64,000 nucleotides of DNA from Alphaproteobacteria bacterium HT1-32. Its GTDB lineage: Bacteria; Pseudomonadota; Alphaproteobacteria; Rhodospirillales; HT1-32. The stretch covers positions 710,808-774,807 of the forward strand of contig WJPL01000003.1 in the NCBI GenBank assembly GCA_009649675.1. Direction: 5' to 3'. The notes under the pieces were generated by a model. It was given only the letters and a program-made list of their open reading frames with translations, did not search any database and was not told the DNA's origin. Below, piece after piece: positions 1-8,824 of the stretch. The position numbers and the translations under genes are program-made. Within the stretch, counting starts at the first letter, position 1. Each line of letters begins with the position of its first letter.

Positions 1-629
1 ATTTCCGAAGTTCTGCCGCCTATCGCGTCAGAATCGCTCTGGCCCTCAAAGAACTACCGCACGACTTTATCAGCGTGCATCTGAAAAAAGACGGCGGACA
101 GCATCAGAAGCCGGATTATCTCAGCCTCAACCCGCAGGGTCTGGTGCCGACACTGATAACCGACGACGGGGCTGCACTTACACAATCGCTGGCGATCATT
201 GAATATCTTGATGAAGTTCACCCAACGCCTGCATTTCTGCCATCTGACCCGCTCGGGCGGGCCAAGGTTCGCGCCATCGCACAGGCGATTGCCTGCGATA
301 TTCACCCCGTCAACAATCTGCGTATTCTCGACTACATCACCGGCCCTCTGGGCGGCAGCAAGGAAGATATGCTGATCTGGTACAAACACTGGATCAATGA
401 AGGCTTCAGGGGATTGGAAGGGCTGTTGCAGGCTTCTTCTCATGGCAAATTCTGCTATGGCGACACACCCGGTCTGGCCGATATCTGTCTGGTCCCGCAG
501 GTGTTCAATGCCCAGCGTTTCAATTGCGACCTCTCCGCCTTCCCGCGATCTGTCGAGATTGCCAGCCGTTGCAACGAAATGCCTGCCTTCGCGAATGCTG
601 CGCCCGGCAAACAGCCGGATGCAGAATAG
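1..629 (+). CDS. maiA: Maleylacetoacetate isomerase (zeta-class GST), 5'-truncated
   Basis: Probable maleylacetoacetate isomerase, the cytosolic glutathione-dependent step that converts 4-maleylacetoacetate to 4-fumarylacetoacetate in tyrosine/homogentisate breakdown. The frame is open from base 3, so about ten N-terminal residues lie outside the window. The first visible residues, FRSSAAYRVRIAL, are the zeta-class glutathione-site motif. They are followed by the thioredoxin-fold segments NPQGLVPTL and LTQSLAIIEYLDE, and by an all-alpha C-terminal domain containing LADICLVPQVFNA. About 208 residues are visible, close to the family length of about 210. hpd of the same pathway lies about 6 kb downstream (6684-7742), separated by unrelated genes. 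Identification is by motif recognition; another GST class is less likely. Confidence 0.85.
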   Translation, partial: FRSSAAYRVRIALALKELPHDFISVHLKKDGGQHQKPDYLSLNPQGLVPTLITDDGAALTQSLAIIEYLDEVHPTPAFLPSDPLGRAKVRAIAQAIACDIHPVNNLRILDYITGPLGGSKEDMLIWYKHWINEGFRGLEGLLQASSHGKFCYGDTPGLADICLVPQVFNAQRFNCDLSAFPRSVEIASRCNEMPAFANAAPGKQPDAE

Positions 630-702
630 ACCGGTCAGGAAGGGGCGACGGCATTTGCCGTTTTCGCTATACTGACCAAAGAACCACTGAAAGCCGATTG
701 CC

Positions 703-1503
703 ATGCCTGCACCTGAAATCCTGCCTGATGCCCCGCTATTGCTGCGTGAGGATGACGGCCCCGTTGCCCGCCTCACCCTCAACCGCCCGGACCAGTTCAA
801 TGCATTGTCAGAGGAAATGCTGGATGCCCTGCAACTGACACTGGACGAAATTGCAGAGACACCGGCAATCCGTCTGGTCACCATCGGCGCCCGTGGCAAG
901 GCGTTCTGCGCCGGACATGACCTGAAGCAGATGCGCGCCCGGCCGGACCAGCATTATTACGAATGGCTGTTCCGGAAATGCAGCCGGATGATGCTGACCA
1001 TGATGCGCCTGCCACAACCGGTCATTGCCCGGGTGCAGGGCATCGCCACTGCCGCCGGGTGTCAGCTGGTTGCCAATTGCGACCTTGCCGTCGCCAGCGA
1101 GGACGCGCGATTTGCCACCTCCGGTATTGGCGTCGGGCTGTTCTGCTTTACACCCGGCGTTGCCCTGTCCCGCAATGTCAGCCGCAAAGATGCCTTCGAG
1201 ATGCTGTTTACCGGTGATTTTATTGATGCGCCGAGGGCAAAATCCATGGGGCTGGTCAACCGTGTGGTCTTGCCGGAAGCACTGGATAAAGCCGTTGACG
1301 CACTGGCCGCTCCCATCCTGTCAAAATCAGCAGCTGCGGTCGCCGCCGGCAAACGCGCCTATTACCGACAGCTTGAAATGGGTGTCGATGCGGCCTACGC
1401 CTTCACCGCAGAAGAAATGGCCCGGAACATGATGTGCGCCGATGCCAGCGAGGGCATTGATGCTTTCCTGCAAAAGCGTAAACCGGAGTGGACGCACAAA
1501 TAA
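703..1503 (+). CDS. Enoyl-CoA hydratase/isomerase (crotonase) family, ECHDC3-like
   Basis: Crotonase-fold protein of 266 residues, the usual length. The oxyanion-hole segment FCAGHDLKQM and the helix segment AAGCQLVANCDLAVAS are both present, so it should bind an acyl-CoA thioester. The pattern resembles the ECHDC3 branch (FATSGIGVGLFC, then TPGVALSRNV). The positions of the two catalytic glutamates of true enoyl-CoA hydratases appear to be Gln (in GCQLV) and Gly (in SGIGVG), so plain hydratase activity is doubtful. No strong ribosome-binding site precedes the ATG, but it is the natural family start. The gene follows the isomerase gene by 73 bases on the same strand. Substrate unknown. Confidence 0.8.
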   Translation: MPAPEILPDAPLLLREDDGPVARLTLNRPDQFNALSEEMLDALQLTLDEIAETPAIRLVTIGARGKAFCAGHDLKQMRARPDQHYYEWLFRKCSRMMLTMMRLPQPVIARVQGIATAAGCQLVANCDLAVASEDARFATSGIGVGLFCFTPGVALSRNVSRKDAFEMLFTGDFIDAPRAKSMGLVNRVVLPEALDKAVDALAAPILSKSAAAVAAGKRAYYRQLEMGVDAAYAFTAEEMARNMMCADASEGIDAFLQKRKPEWTHK

Positions 1504-1603
1504 TCCGCCATTTCTTCCGGTTTTGAGATGCATCAATGCAAAACTCCGTCGCTCGCCTGACTATCTGCGGGAACGCTGATGTTCCCCACAGATGGAGGCT
1601 GCA

Positions 1604-2014
1604 ATGTTTGATACCATTATCGTCCCGATTGATCTGAGCCAGGCAGAAGTTGCCCCGCAGATGATTAAACTTGCGAAGGCTCTTTCCAAACCCGGCGCGA
1701 AGCTGATCCTGTGCAATGTGCTCTGGAATATTCCGGAATATGTCGCGATCGAACTGCCGGAAAATCTGGGCAAGGAGGCCCGTGCAAAGGCTGAGGCGAA
1801 GCTCTCTGCGATTGCCACCCAGTCCGGAATCAGTGCGGATATCGTTGTGGCAAGCGGGCAGCCCGCAAATGAAATCATCAGGCTCGCAGAAAAACGCAAT
1901 GCCGGCCTGATTATTGTCGCGTCCCACAAACCGGGACTTCAGGACTTTTTCATCGGTTCAACCGCATCGCGGATTGTCAGCCATGCAAAGTGTAATGTGC
2001 ATGTGATGCGCTGA
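1604..2014 (+). CDS. Universal stress protein (UspA family)
   Basis: Single-domain universal stress protein of 136 residues, a soluble nucleotide-binding fold. It begins MFDTIIVPIDLSQ, the typical first beta strand, and ends with VASHKPGLQDFFIGSTASRIV, which matches the ATP-binding G-x2-G-x9-G-S/T signature of ATP-binding USPs. The start is set at the ATG at 1604 because GGAGG at 1594-1598 is well spaced for it; an in-frame ATG at 1592 would put that Shine-Dalgarno inside the gene. It stands alone, convergent with the MlaC-like gene. Specific role unknown. Confidence 0.85.
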   Translation: MFDTIIVPIDLSQAEVAPQMIKLAKALSKPGAKLILCNVLWNIPEYVAIELPENLGKEARAKAEAKLSAIATQSGISADIVVASGQPANEIIRLAEKRNAGLIIVASHKPGLQDFFIGSTASRIVSHAKCNVHVMR

Positions 2015-2022
2015 AGTATCTG

Positions 2023-2055
2023 CTGAAGGGGCGGGTGTCCCACCTGTCCCTTCAG
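2023..2055. terminator. Inverted repeat between convergent genes, possible terminator
   Basis: CTGAAGGG at 2023-2030 is the reverse complement of CCCTTCAG at 2048-2055, with further pairing inside (GGCGGGT against CACCTGTC). It lies where the plus-strand stress-protein gene and the minus-strand MlaC-like gene converge and overlaps the stop of the latter. There is no T tract, so intrinsic termination is uncertain. Confidence 0.35.
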
Positions 2056-2705
2056 GCTGTCTTGAGTTTATCGACCAGCTTGCGGAGATCCTTGATCAGC
2101 CCGGCAACCGTGCCGCCGCCGTTGCGGATCACCGCCATGAATTCATCGCGCTGGGTCTTGCGCAGGCTGATACCTTCGACGACCACATCAACGGCGCGAA
2201 GGCCGGCCGCGGTTTCGTGAACGAACCAGTCCAGCCGTACATCCTGACCGTCCTTGCCCCTGAACACGGACTGAACCCGGTGCACGTCATCCTGAAATTT
2301 GTCTGAACGGCCGACCTGAAGGCTGCCGCCATCAAATTTGGAGAACCGCTGGGCATAGGAATGAACCACATATTCCTCAAAAACCTTGAGGTAGTCGCTG
2401 CGTTCATCTTCGGTCGCCTGCCGCCAGTAGCGGCCAAGCACATATTTACCGATGTAATCAACATCGAACCCATCCTGAAACACAGCCCGCAGCTCACTGA
2501 CTTTCTGTTCATCACTGCGTGCTTCATCGCTGGAAATTGTCAGCGCTCTGGAGGCCATGGACTGGACAAAGGCATCGGGTTCCGCAGCCGCCGCACGTTC
2601 GATATGCGCGACAACACCAATCATGCTGACAATGAACAGTAGGGTGATCAGCCGTTGCAGCGTCCGTGTAATGGAGTGGATCGCACTGGTGTCACTATTC
2701 GGCAT
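2052..2705 (-). CDS. MlaC/Ttg2D family phospholipid-binding ABC transporter substrate protein
   Basis: Periplasmic phospholipid-carrier family protein (MlaC/Ttg2D), 217 residues. In the Mla system such proteins shuttle phospholipids between outer- and inner-membrane complexes. Residues 18-42 form a signal peptide: a hydrophobic stretch LITLLFIVSMIGVV, then a likely cleavage near RAAAAE. The mature part has family hallmarks: FDVDYIGKYVLGRYWR, then a long helix with YVVHSYAQRF, then the C-terminal GISLRKTQRDEFMAVI. GGGAG sits nine bases before the ATG. No mlaDEFB neighbours are in the window, so this is a stand-alone copy. It could serve hopanoid or phospholipid transport with components encoded elsewhere. 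Confidence 0.8.
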   Translation of the reverse strand: MPNSDTSAIHSITRTLQRLITLLFIVSMIGVVAHIERAAAAEPDAFVQSMASRALTISSDEARSDEQKVSELRAVFQDGFDVDYIGKYVLGRYWRQATEDERSDYLKVFEEYVVHSYAQRFSKFDGGSLQVGRSDKFQDDVHRVQSVFRGKDGQDVRLDWFVHETAAGLRAVDVVVEGISLRKTQRDEFMAVIRNGGGTVAGLIKDLRKLVDKLKTA

Positions 2706-2917
2706 GGCTCGTCTCCCACAAGATGAACGTCAGGTGACCGGTTGCCTTCAGGGTCATCACCCAGCGGGCTGTTTTCCCGGTCGTTATTCTCTCTTTGTAC
2801 AGACTATATAACGGACGGGATGTGATACGGTTCACAATGACGACAAATAATCCTGAATCGATGACGAAGCCCGCTTGCTGTCCTATGATGAACATTCATT
2901 CAGATCAGAGACCCGCC

Positions 2918-3418
2918 ATGGACCATAGTGCCTATTCCGACGATTATCTTCGCCGCGTGCTTGCCGAAACCAAAACCGTTGCCATGGTTGGGGCCTCACC
3001 CAACTGGAATCGTCCCTCCTTCTTTGTGATGAAATATCTTCAGGCCAAGGGCTACCGGGTTCTGCCGGTTAACCCCCGGTCTGCAGGTGAAGAAATTCTG
3101 GGTGAGACCGTATATGCCACTCTTGCAGAGGCCCCCGGTCCATTTGAAATGGTCGATATCTTCCGCAATTCAGCCGCTGCCGGACCAATCACGGACGAGG
3201 CAATCAGTGTCGCCGCAGACAAAGGTGTGAAGTCGGTCTGGATGCAGCTCACCGTCATCAATCCGGAAGCCGCAGAACGGGCAGAGGCGTCCGGACTTGA
3301 TGTGGTGATGAACCGCTGTCCGAAGATTGAATATGGCCGGCTGTTCGGTGAACTTGCCTGGGGTGGCATCAACACCGGCATTATCACAGCCAGACGTCCG
3401 AAGGTGAAACGGGTATGA
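2918..3418 (+). CDS. CoA-binding domain protein (YccU/CoA_binding_2 type)
   Basis: Small Rossmann-fold protein of the CoA-binding (YccU) family, about 166 residues. The dinucleotide-type loop VAMVGASPNWNRPSFFV is near the N-terminus, followed by GYRVLPVNPRS and, near the end, VMNRCPKIEYGRL, all typical of the family. The start is placed at the ATG at 2918 (MDHSAYSDDYLRR); upstream in-frame starts at 2795 and 2885 would add a tail unlike the family. Its stop overlaps the start of the sulfhydrylase gene by 4 bases (ATGA), so the two are translationally coupled. The context hints at a role near sulfur amino-acid metabolism. Biochemical function of the family is not established. Confidence 0.8.
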   Translation: MDHSAYSDDYLRRVLAETKTVAMVGASPNWNRPSFFVMKYLQAKGYRVLPVNPRSAGEEILGETVYATLAEAPGPFEMVDIFRNSAAAGPITDEAISVAADKGVKSVWMQLTVINPEAAERAEASGLDVVMNRCPKIEYGRLFGELAWGGINTGIITARRPKVKRV

Positions 3419-4710
3419 GCAGCAGCAAACCAACAAAATACGGCTTTGAGACAAGGTCCATCCATGCCGGGGCTATCCCCGACCCCACAACCGGGGCGCG
3501 GAATGTGCCGATTTACCAGACCACATCCTATGTCTTTGACGATGTGGAACATGCAGCGTCGCTGTTCAATCTGCAGACCTTTGGCTATATCTATTCCCGG
3601 CTGACCAATCCGACTGTTGCCGCTCTGGAAGAACGGGTTGCCAGCCTTGAGAACGCCCGCGCTGCCGTCGCCTGTGCTTCCGGTCATGCGGCACAGTTTC
3701 TGACCTTCTTTACCCTGCTGCAGCCCGGCGACCACTTCATTGCTTCGCGCAATCTCTATGGCGGGTCGATCACCCAGTTCGGGCTCAGCTTCAAGCGGCT
3801 GGGATGGAACTGCACCTTCGTCGATGCAACCGATCCTCAGAATATCCGTGATGCGATGACACCGGACATGAAGGCAATCTTCATTGAAACGCTGGCCAAT
3901 CCCGGCGGCATCATCCTCGATATGGAGCCGATTGCCGAAATCGCGAAAGATGCCGGCATTCCGCTGATCGTCGATAACACCGTATCCACCCCCTATCTGC
4001 TGAACCCCTGCGACTGGGGCGCTGATATTGTCGTGCATTCCGCCACCAAGTTTCTTGGCGGGCATGGCACATCAATGGGCGGGGTGGTTGTTGAATCCGG
4101 TCAGTTCGACTGGGCGCAGAACAACAAGTTCCCGTCAATGACGGAACCGGAACCGGCCTATCACGGACTGACCTTCTACGAGACCTTTGGCGATTTCGGG
4201 TTCACCATGAAGGCACGTGCCGTGGCCTTGCGTGATTTCGGACCGGCGCTGTCTCCGACCAACGCCTTCAACATCATTACCGGCATCGAGACGCTGCCGG
4301 TTCGCATGGACCGGCATATTTCGAACGCCCTGAAGGTTGCGGAATTTCTTGAAGCACATCCCCGGGTAGCCTGGGTTTCATATGCCGGACTGAAATCCAG
4401 CCCCTATTATGACCTCGGACGGAAATACCTGCCAAAGGGTGCCGGATCGGTATTCACGTTCGGCGTGAAAGGCGGGTTTGAAGCTGGTGTGAAGCTGGTC
4501 GAAGCCTGCAATCTGTTTTCCCATCTCGCCAATATCGGCGACACACGCAGCCTGATTCTCCATCCCGCCTCCACAACTCACCGGCAACTGAGTGAAGAAC
4601 AACGGATCACCGCTGGTGCCGGACCAGACGTCATACGCCTGTCGATCGGGCTGGAAACGGCTGACGATATCATCGCAGATCTGGATCAGGCGCTGGCCGC
4701 AAGCGGGTAA
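3415..4710 (+). CDS. metY: O-acetylhomoserine (thiol)-lyase / sulfhydrylase
   Basis: PLP enzyme of the Cys/Met metabolism family, 431 residues, matching O-acetylhomoserine sulfhydrylase length (gamma-synthases are about 390). It would make homocysteine from O-acetylhomoserine and sulfide in the cytosol. The N-terminus [20 protein letters not shown] and [10 protein letters not shown] are typical, as is the PLP-lysine motif [16 protein letters not shown] with Lys212. The C-terminal [18 protein letters not shown] is also diagnostic. Coupled by a 4-base overlap to the CoA-binding gene. I saw no convincing SAM-II riboswitch upstream of the pair. Confidence 0.92.
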   Translation: MSSSKPTKYGFETRSIHAGAIPDPTTGARNVPIYQTTSYVFDDVEHAASLFNLQTFGYIYSRLTNPTVAALEERVASLENARAAVACASGHAAQFLTFFTLLQPGDHFIASRNLYGGSITQFGLSFKRLGWNCTFVDATDPQNIRDAMTPDMKAIFIETLANPGGIILDMEPIAEIAKDAGIPLIVDNTVSTPYLLNPCDWGADIVVHSATKFLGGHGTSMGGVVVESGQFDWAQNNKFPSMTEPEPAYHGLTFYETFGDFGFTMKARAVALRDFGPALSPTNAFNIITGIETLPVRMDRHISNALKVAEFLEAHPRVAWVSYAGLKSSPYYDLGRKYLPKGAGSVFTFGVKGGFEAGVKLVEACNLFSHLANIGDTRSLILHPASTTHRQLSEEQRITAGAGPDVIRLSIGLETADDIIADLDQALAASG

Positions 4711-4765
4711 TCCCCGACGGCAAGGCAGAGAATCAGCTCATTGTGTGGCCGGCTAGAAACCCTGC

Positions 4766-5968
4766 CTATTCCGCTGGCGCAGTGACAATGGCGTCTTCGT
4801 GACGCTCAAACGGCATCAGGGAAATGGCAATCAGGCTGACCAGCGCGAAACCGCCCAGCAGCAGCAGGATCTCTGTAAAGCCGCTGAAATGGTCATACAT
4901 CTTGCCGACCACGGTCACGATCAGGGCAGTAAACCCGAGGCCCACGACAAATTTCGCAGCAAAAACCATGCTGCGCCACTTGCCGCTGGCATAGCGGGCA
5001 ATGATCGCGTTCTCCGGTGCCAGACTGCCGGAATTAGCCGAGATCATCAGCGCCATCAGGGCAACAAACAACGGCCCACCGGCTATCGCAGCAAACAGAA
5101 TCACCGGGGCCTGTAACAGATAGGCCCCGCCATAGACCCATTTCAGCGGATAGCGATCCGCCAGACGGCCACTGACATATTGCGCAATCATGCTGACGGA
5201 AAAGACCGCCGCCGTGAGAACACCCGCCCGCAGGGTGGATCCCTGAACCCAGTCGCTCCAGCCAACGGACAGCAGTTTCGGCATCACGTACTGGCCGGTC
5301 TGGGCAATCATCCCGCCACAGAAGATCACCAGAAACACGATTGCAAAAACACGGGTCACATCGCCACGGGTTGCAGCCTGATAATTTGTCGCATCAGCGA
5401 CCGTATCCCGGATATCACCGCGCCAGACATAACCCAGGAAAGCCAGACCAGAGAGAAAACACAGGGCGCCCGGCACAAGGAAGGCAAACCGCCAGCCCGC
5501 AATATCCGTCAGGGCACCTGCAACAATCGCTGCACCGCCAACACCGGCTGCCCCGAAAATACCGTTCACACCAAGCGCCTCACCCCGGCGTTTTGCATTA
5601 CGAATAAGCCAGGCAACGCCAACCGGATGATAGATCGAGGCAAACAGCCCGATGAAGAACAGGCCAATGGCAATCTGGGCAGGTGAATTGGCCAGCCCGG
5701 TTGCCATTGTCGCGACACCGGTGCCGATGAAGAACACCCCCATCATGCCAACCTGGCTCCACCGGTCGCCAAGCCATCCGGCTGGCAGCGCACCAAACCC
5801 CATCATTGCGATACCCAGCCAGGCAATGCCCAGCATTTCGCCATAGGTGACATTAAAAACAGACGGCAAAACCAGCACAACCGTGCCATAGAGCAGCGTC
5901 AGCAGGTGAGAGAACAGATGCGCAATCCCGGAGAAAACCATCGTCAGTCGGGCCACGTTATTCGTCAT
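4766..5968 (-). CDS. MFS transporter
   Basis: Major facilitator superfamily membrane transporter, about 400 residues with roughly twelve hydrophobic helices. The cytoplasmic loop 2-3 region reads PAGWLGDRWSQ, a version of the MFS G-x3-D-R motif, and a second copy RLADRYPLKW appears in the C-terminal half. The start is placed at MTNNVARL because AGGGAAAG lies just upstream; the longer frame to 5998 has no comparable site. It is convergent with metY and upstream of the Lrp-type gene on the same strand. Substrate cannot be read from the sequence. Confidence 0.85.
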   Translation of the reverse strand: MTNNVARLTMVFSGIAHLFSHLLTLLYGTVVLVLPSVFNVTYGEMLGIAWLGIAMMGFGALPAGWLGDRWSQVGMMGVFFIGTGVATMATGLANSPAQIAIGLFFIGLFASIYHPVGVAWLIRNAKRRGEALGVNGIFGAAGVGGAAIVAGALTDIAGWRFAFLVPGALCFLSGLAFLGYVWRGDIRDTVADATNYQAATRGDVTRVFAIVFLVIFCGGMIAQTGQYVMPKLLSVGWSDWVQGSTLRAGVLTAAVFSVSMIAQYVSGRLADRYPLKWVYGGAYLLQAPVILFAAIAGGPLFVALMALMISANSGSLAPENAIIARYASGKWRSMVFAAKFVVGLGFTALIVTVVGKMYDHFSGFTEILLLLGGFALVSLIAISLMPFERHEDAIVTAPAE

Positions 5969-6082
5969 CAGTTCTTTCCCTGCAAAAATATGCTGCACCC
6001 CGTATCAACAGGCCGCAGTCCCCTATCATGGGACGCTAACCTGCAATCGCAGCCAGCGACAAGCGCACTATTTGCATAACTG

Positions 6083-6550
6083 TTATGTTGTCGACAACGG
6101 TAAGGCAGTCGTCTGCTTGATCCGGTCGAGCGCGATGTTCGACTTCACATTTGCGACTTCAGGCAAAGCCAGCAGGTCGTGCATCAGCACATCCGAGAAG
6201 GATTTCAGGTTCGTCGCGACGACCCGCAACAGATAATCCCCCTCACCCGTTACCGCCCAGCATTCAAGAATATTTGGCAGGCGTTCTATCGCCCGGTGAA
6301 ACCGGGCGGCCGGTACTTCGCCATGCTGGGCAAGCGTGACAGTAACAAAGGCTGTCACATCAAAACCAAAAGCGACCGGGTCCAGCAGAGCCGCATAACC
6401 GGAGACCAGCCCGGCCTCTTCCAGTCTGCGTAACCGGCGACCGCATTGCGACGCTGACAACCCGACTGCCTCACCCACGTTCTGAAGCGGCAGCCGCCCA
6501 TCTTCCTGAAGTACGGCCAGTATGCGGGTGTCCAGTCTGTCGAGTTTCAT
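6083..6550 (-). CDS. Lrp/AsnC family transcriptional regulator
   Basis: Leucine-responsive-type regulator, 155 residues. The N-terminal winged helix-turn-helix (LDRLDTRILAVLQEDGRLP, then VGLSASQCGRRLRRLEEAG) is followed by the ligand-binding RAM/AsnC domain with ILECWAVTGEGDYLLRVV. It is transcribed divergently from hpd (start 6684), sharing a 133-base AT-rich intergenic region, so control of hpd by an aromatic amino acid is a reasonable inference. Lrp-type proteins commonly autoregulate. Confidence 0.92.
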   Translation of the reverse strand: MKLDRLDTRILAVLQEDGRLPLQNVGEAVGLSASQCGRRLRRLEEAGLVSGYAALLDPVAFGFDVTAFVTVTLAQHGEVPAARFHRAIERLPNILECWAVTGEGDYLLRVVATNLKSFSDVLMHDLLALPEVANVKSNIALDRIKQTTALPLSTT

Positions 6551-6557
6551 ATCCGCG

Positions 6558-6606
6558 AATTTCCTGCATAAAATAATAAATATCGGAGATATAATTGCAT
6601 GAATTC
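6558..6606. promoter_or_regulatory. AT-rich, imperfectly palindromic region between lrp-type gene and hpd
   Basis: This stretch is far more AT-rich than its surroundings and holds imperfect dyads: TATCGGAGATA near 6581-6591, and outer arms TTTCCTGCAT and TTGCATGAATTC. Lrp/AsnC proteins typically bind such degenerate AT-rich dyads between divergent genes. The position suggests shared control; no exact operator can be assigned. Confidence 0.4.
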
Positions 6607-6683
6607 TCAGCGGGGCAATGTATTCGCCAACATCGATTGCGGTGAAACTGATATGATCGGTTCACATTCATGATGAGGAACCG

Positions 6684-7742
6684 ATGACCGACACCAACCC
6701 GATGGGCACCGACGGATTTGAATTTGTTGAATATACCGCACCGGACACGGCCGCTCTGGCACAATTGTTCGAAACCATGGGGTTTACAGCTGTTGCAAGG
6801 CACCGGTCAAAGGATGTCACCCTGTACAGACAGGGCGAAATCAACTTCATCATCAATGCGGAACCGGACAGCTTTGCCCAGTCCTTCGCCCGTGTTCACG
6901 GCCCCTCCGCCTGCGCCATCGCCTTTCGGGTGAAAGATGCTGCCGCAGCCTTCAGACGTGCCGTGTCACTCGGTGCCAAACCGTTCGAGGGCCGGGTCGG
7001 CCCCATGGAGCTCAATATCCCGGCCATCCATGGTATCGGCGACAGCCTCATCTATCTTGTCGACCGTTATGGCGAGGACACCATCTATGATGTCGACTTC
7101 CGCCCCCTGCCCGGCGCAGAACAGAATCCTGCCGGGGCCGGGCTGACCACGATCGATCATCTCACCCACAACGTCTATCGTGGACGGATGGATATCTGGT
7201 CCGGGTTTTATGAAAAGCTCTTCAATTTCCGCGAGATCCGGTATTTCGATATTGAGGGAAAGCTGACCGGGCTGAAAAGCAAGGCGATGACCAGTCCCTG
7301 CGGCAAAATCCGCATTCCGATCAATGAAAGCTCAGACGACAAGTCTCAGATTCAGGAATATCTGGAAGCCTATCGTGGCGAGGGCATCCAGCATATCGCT
7401 CTGTCGACCAGTGATATCTACGACACTGTTGCCGAACTGGCGAAGATCGGCGTGACCTTCATGGACCCGCCACCCGATACCTATTACGAGATGCTGCCGG
7501 ACCGGCTGCCCGGCCATGGCGAGGATATTGCGGCTCTCCGGAAACTCGGGGTGCTCATTGATGGCGCTCCGACAGATGATGGGGGCATTCTGCTGCAGAT
7601 TTTCACCTCGACCGTTATCGGCCCGATCTTCTTTGAAGTCATTCAGCGCAAGGGGGATGAAGGCTTTGGCGAGGGCAACTTCCGCGCCCTGTTTGAAAGC
7701 ATCGAGCAGGACCAGATCAAACGGGGGGTTCTGAAAGTCTGA
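6684..7742 (+). CDS. hpd: 4-hydroxyphenylpyruvate dioxygenase
   Basis: HPPD converts 4-hydroxyphenylpyruvate to homogentisate, a cytosolic non-haem Fe(II) reaction of tyrosine catabolism. At 352 residues it has the two tandem vicinal-oxygen-chelate domains of bacterial HPPD. The iron ligands are His159 in [14 protein letters not shown], His237 in [13 protein letters not shown] and Glu318 in [17 protein letters not shown]. The C-terminal [21 protein letters not shown] is the family signature. GAGGAACCG lies just before the ATG. Divergent from the Lrp-type regulator, its likely controller. Confidence 0.95.
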   Translation: MTDTNPMGTDGFEFVEYTAPDTAALAQLFETMGFTAVARHRSKDVTLYRQGEINFIINAEPDSFAQSFARVHGPSACAIAFRVKDAAAAFRRAVSLGAKPFEGRVGPMELNIPAIHGIGDSLIYLVDRYGEDTIYDVDFRPLPGAEQNPAGAGLTTIDHLTHNVYRGRMDIWSGFYEKLFNFREIRYFDIEGKLTGLKSKAMTSPCGKIRIPINESSDDKSQIQEYLEAYRGEGIQHIALSTSDIYDTVAELAKIGVTFMDPPPDTYYEMLPDRLPGHGEDIAALRKLGVLIDGAPTDDGGILLQIFTSTVIGPIFFEVIQRKGDEGFGEGNFRALFESIEQDQIKRGVLKV

Positions 7743-7844
7743 CCTCCGGGAATTTATTTTCTGGCGCTACTTGCCGCCCTGATCCGCCCATTCCAGATAT
7801 TCATCGCCCGGACTAGCCGGGTGCATCCTGTGGGAGATAAAGGG

Positions 7845-8708
7845 ATGGATCAGAAAATCATCGCGCTCTACGACGAATATACTCATACGCCCTTGCCACG
7901 GCGCGTTTTCCTGACGCGTCTGGCAAAAATCGCCGGCGGTACAGCTGCCGCCTACGCCTTGTTACCGGTTCTCGAAAACCGTTATGCACAGGCCGCCATC
8001 ATTGCCGAAGATGACAGCCGGATCACCACCTCCATGACCACCTATCCGGTCGATGCAGGTGAGATGAAAGCCTATATGGCAAAGCCCGCGACCGGCAGCA
8101 ACTTTCCGTCAGTTATCGTGATTCACGAAAACCGCGGACTGAACCCGCATATCAGGGACATCGCCCGCCGTTTTGCCGTTGAAGGCTATATGGCGCTTGC
8201 GGTCGACGCGCTGACCCCTCTGGGCGGCACCCCGGAAGATGAGGACAAGGCCCGCGAAATGATCGGCAAGCTGGACATGGATGTGACGCTGCAAAGCTAC
8301 ATGTCTGCCGTCGACTTCCTCAGCGACCATCCGGAAGGTAATGCCATGGTTGCCTCTGTCGGCTTCTGCTGGGGTGGCGGCATGTCGGCTAAGCTTGCCG
8401 TCAATTCGGAAAACCTCGATGCCGCAGTTGTCTATTATGGCAGTGCGCCAAAAAGCGACGAAGTCAGCAGCATCACCGGATCACTGTTACTGCATTACGC
8501 CGGGCTTGATGAACGTATCAACGCCGGCATTCCGGAATTTGAAGCTGCACTGAAGAAAGCCAAGATCAAATACCAGCTGCATATGTATGAGGGCGTCAAT
8601 CACGCCTTCAACAACGACACCAATGCTGCGCGCTACAACAAGGAAGCCGCGGATCTCGCCTGGGCGCGGACCCTTGACTTCATCAAGGTACGGCTGGCAA
8701 CAGCCTGA
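7845..8708 (+). CDS. Dienelactone hydrolase family protein with N-terminal export-type segment
   Basis: Alpha/beta-hydrolase of the dienelactone hydrolase family, 287 residues. A hydrophobic segment after an RR pair (PLPRRVFLTRLAKIAGG, then TAAAYALLPVL) resembles a Tat-like leader or membrane anchor, placing the catalytic part outside the cytoplasm. The catalytic triad is visible: nucleophile Cys in VGFCWGGGMS, Asp in HYAGLDERI and His in YEGVNHAFNNDT, plus the conserved Glu in IHENRGLN. The start is the ATG at 7845 with GGGAG at 7832-7836; an upstream in-frame GTG at 7821 lacks a site. Substrate unknown; related proteins are often annotated carboxymethylenebutenolidases without proof. Confidence 0.85.
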   Translation: MDQKIIALYDEYTHTPLPRRVFLTRLAKIAGGTAAAYALLPVLENRYAQAAIIAEDDSRITTSMTTYPVDAGEMKAYMAKPATGSNFPSVIVIHENRGLNPHIRDIARRFAVEGYMALAVDALTPLGGTPEDEDKAREMIGKLDMDVTLQSYMSAVDFLSDHPEGNAMVASVGFCWGGGMSAKLAVNSENLDAAVVYYGSAPKSDEVSSITGSLLLHYAGLDERINAGIPEFEAALKKAKIKYQLHMYEGVNHAFNNDTNAARYNKEAADLAWARTLDFIKVRLATA

Positions 8709-8722
8709 CCGGCACACCCCGT

Positions 8723-8754
8723 CATCCCTCCTTGCGCCTGCGTGAGGAGGGATG
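8723..8754. terminator. Hairpin after dienelactone hydrolase gene
   Basis: CATCCCTCCT at 8723-8732 pairs exactly with AGGAGGGATG at 8745-8754 across a 12-base loop. It sits 15 bases after the stop, as a terminator would, but lacks a T tract; it may act in transcript end stabilisation. Confidence 0.45.
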
Positions 8755-8824
8755 ATACCCGCGACACCCCGTGCAGCCTCACTCTCGGCTGGACATTCTG
8801 CCGCCAATACCCGACATAGCGCGC

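Noticed and set aside
54-899. 281-codon open frame on the minus strand
   Set aside because: It covers the maleylacetoacetate isomerase gene and the start of the crotonase gene antisense. Its product has no recognisable domain; it is a shadow of GC-rich coding DNA.
2706-2917. Possible SAM-II riboswitch before the metY operon
   Set aside because: Alphaproteobacterial metY genes often have one, but I could not find the conserved pseudoknot core here.
3052-4065. 337-codon minus-strand open frame across the CoA-binding and metY genes
   Set aside because: Both plus-strand genes are clear family members; the antisense product has low-complexity traits of a shadow frame.
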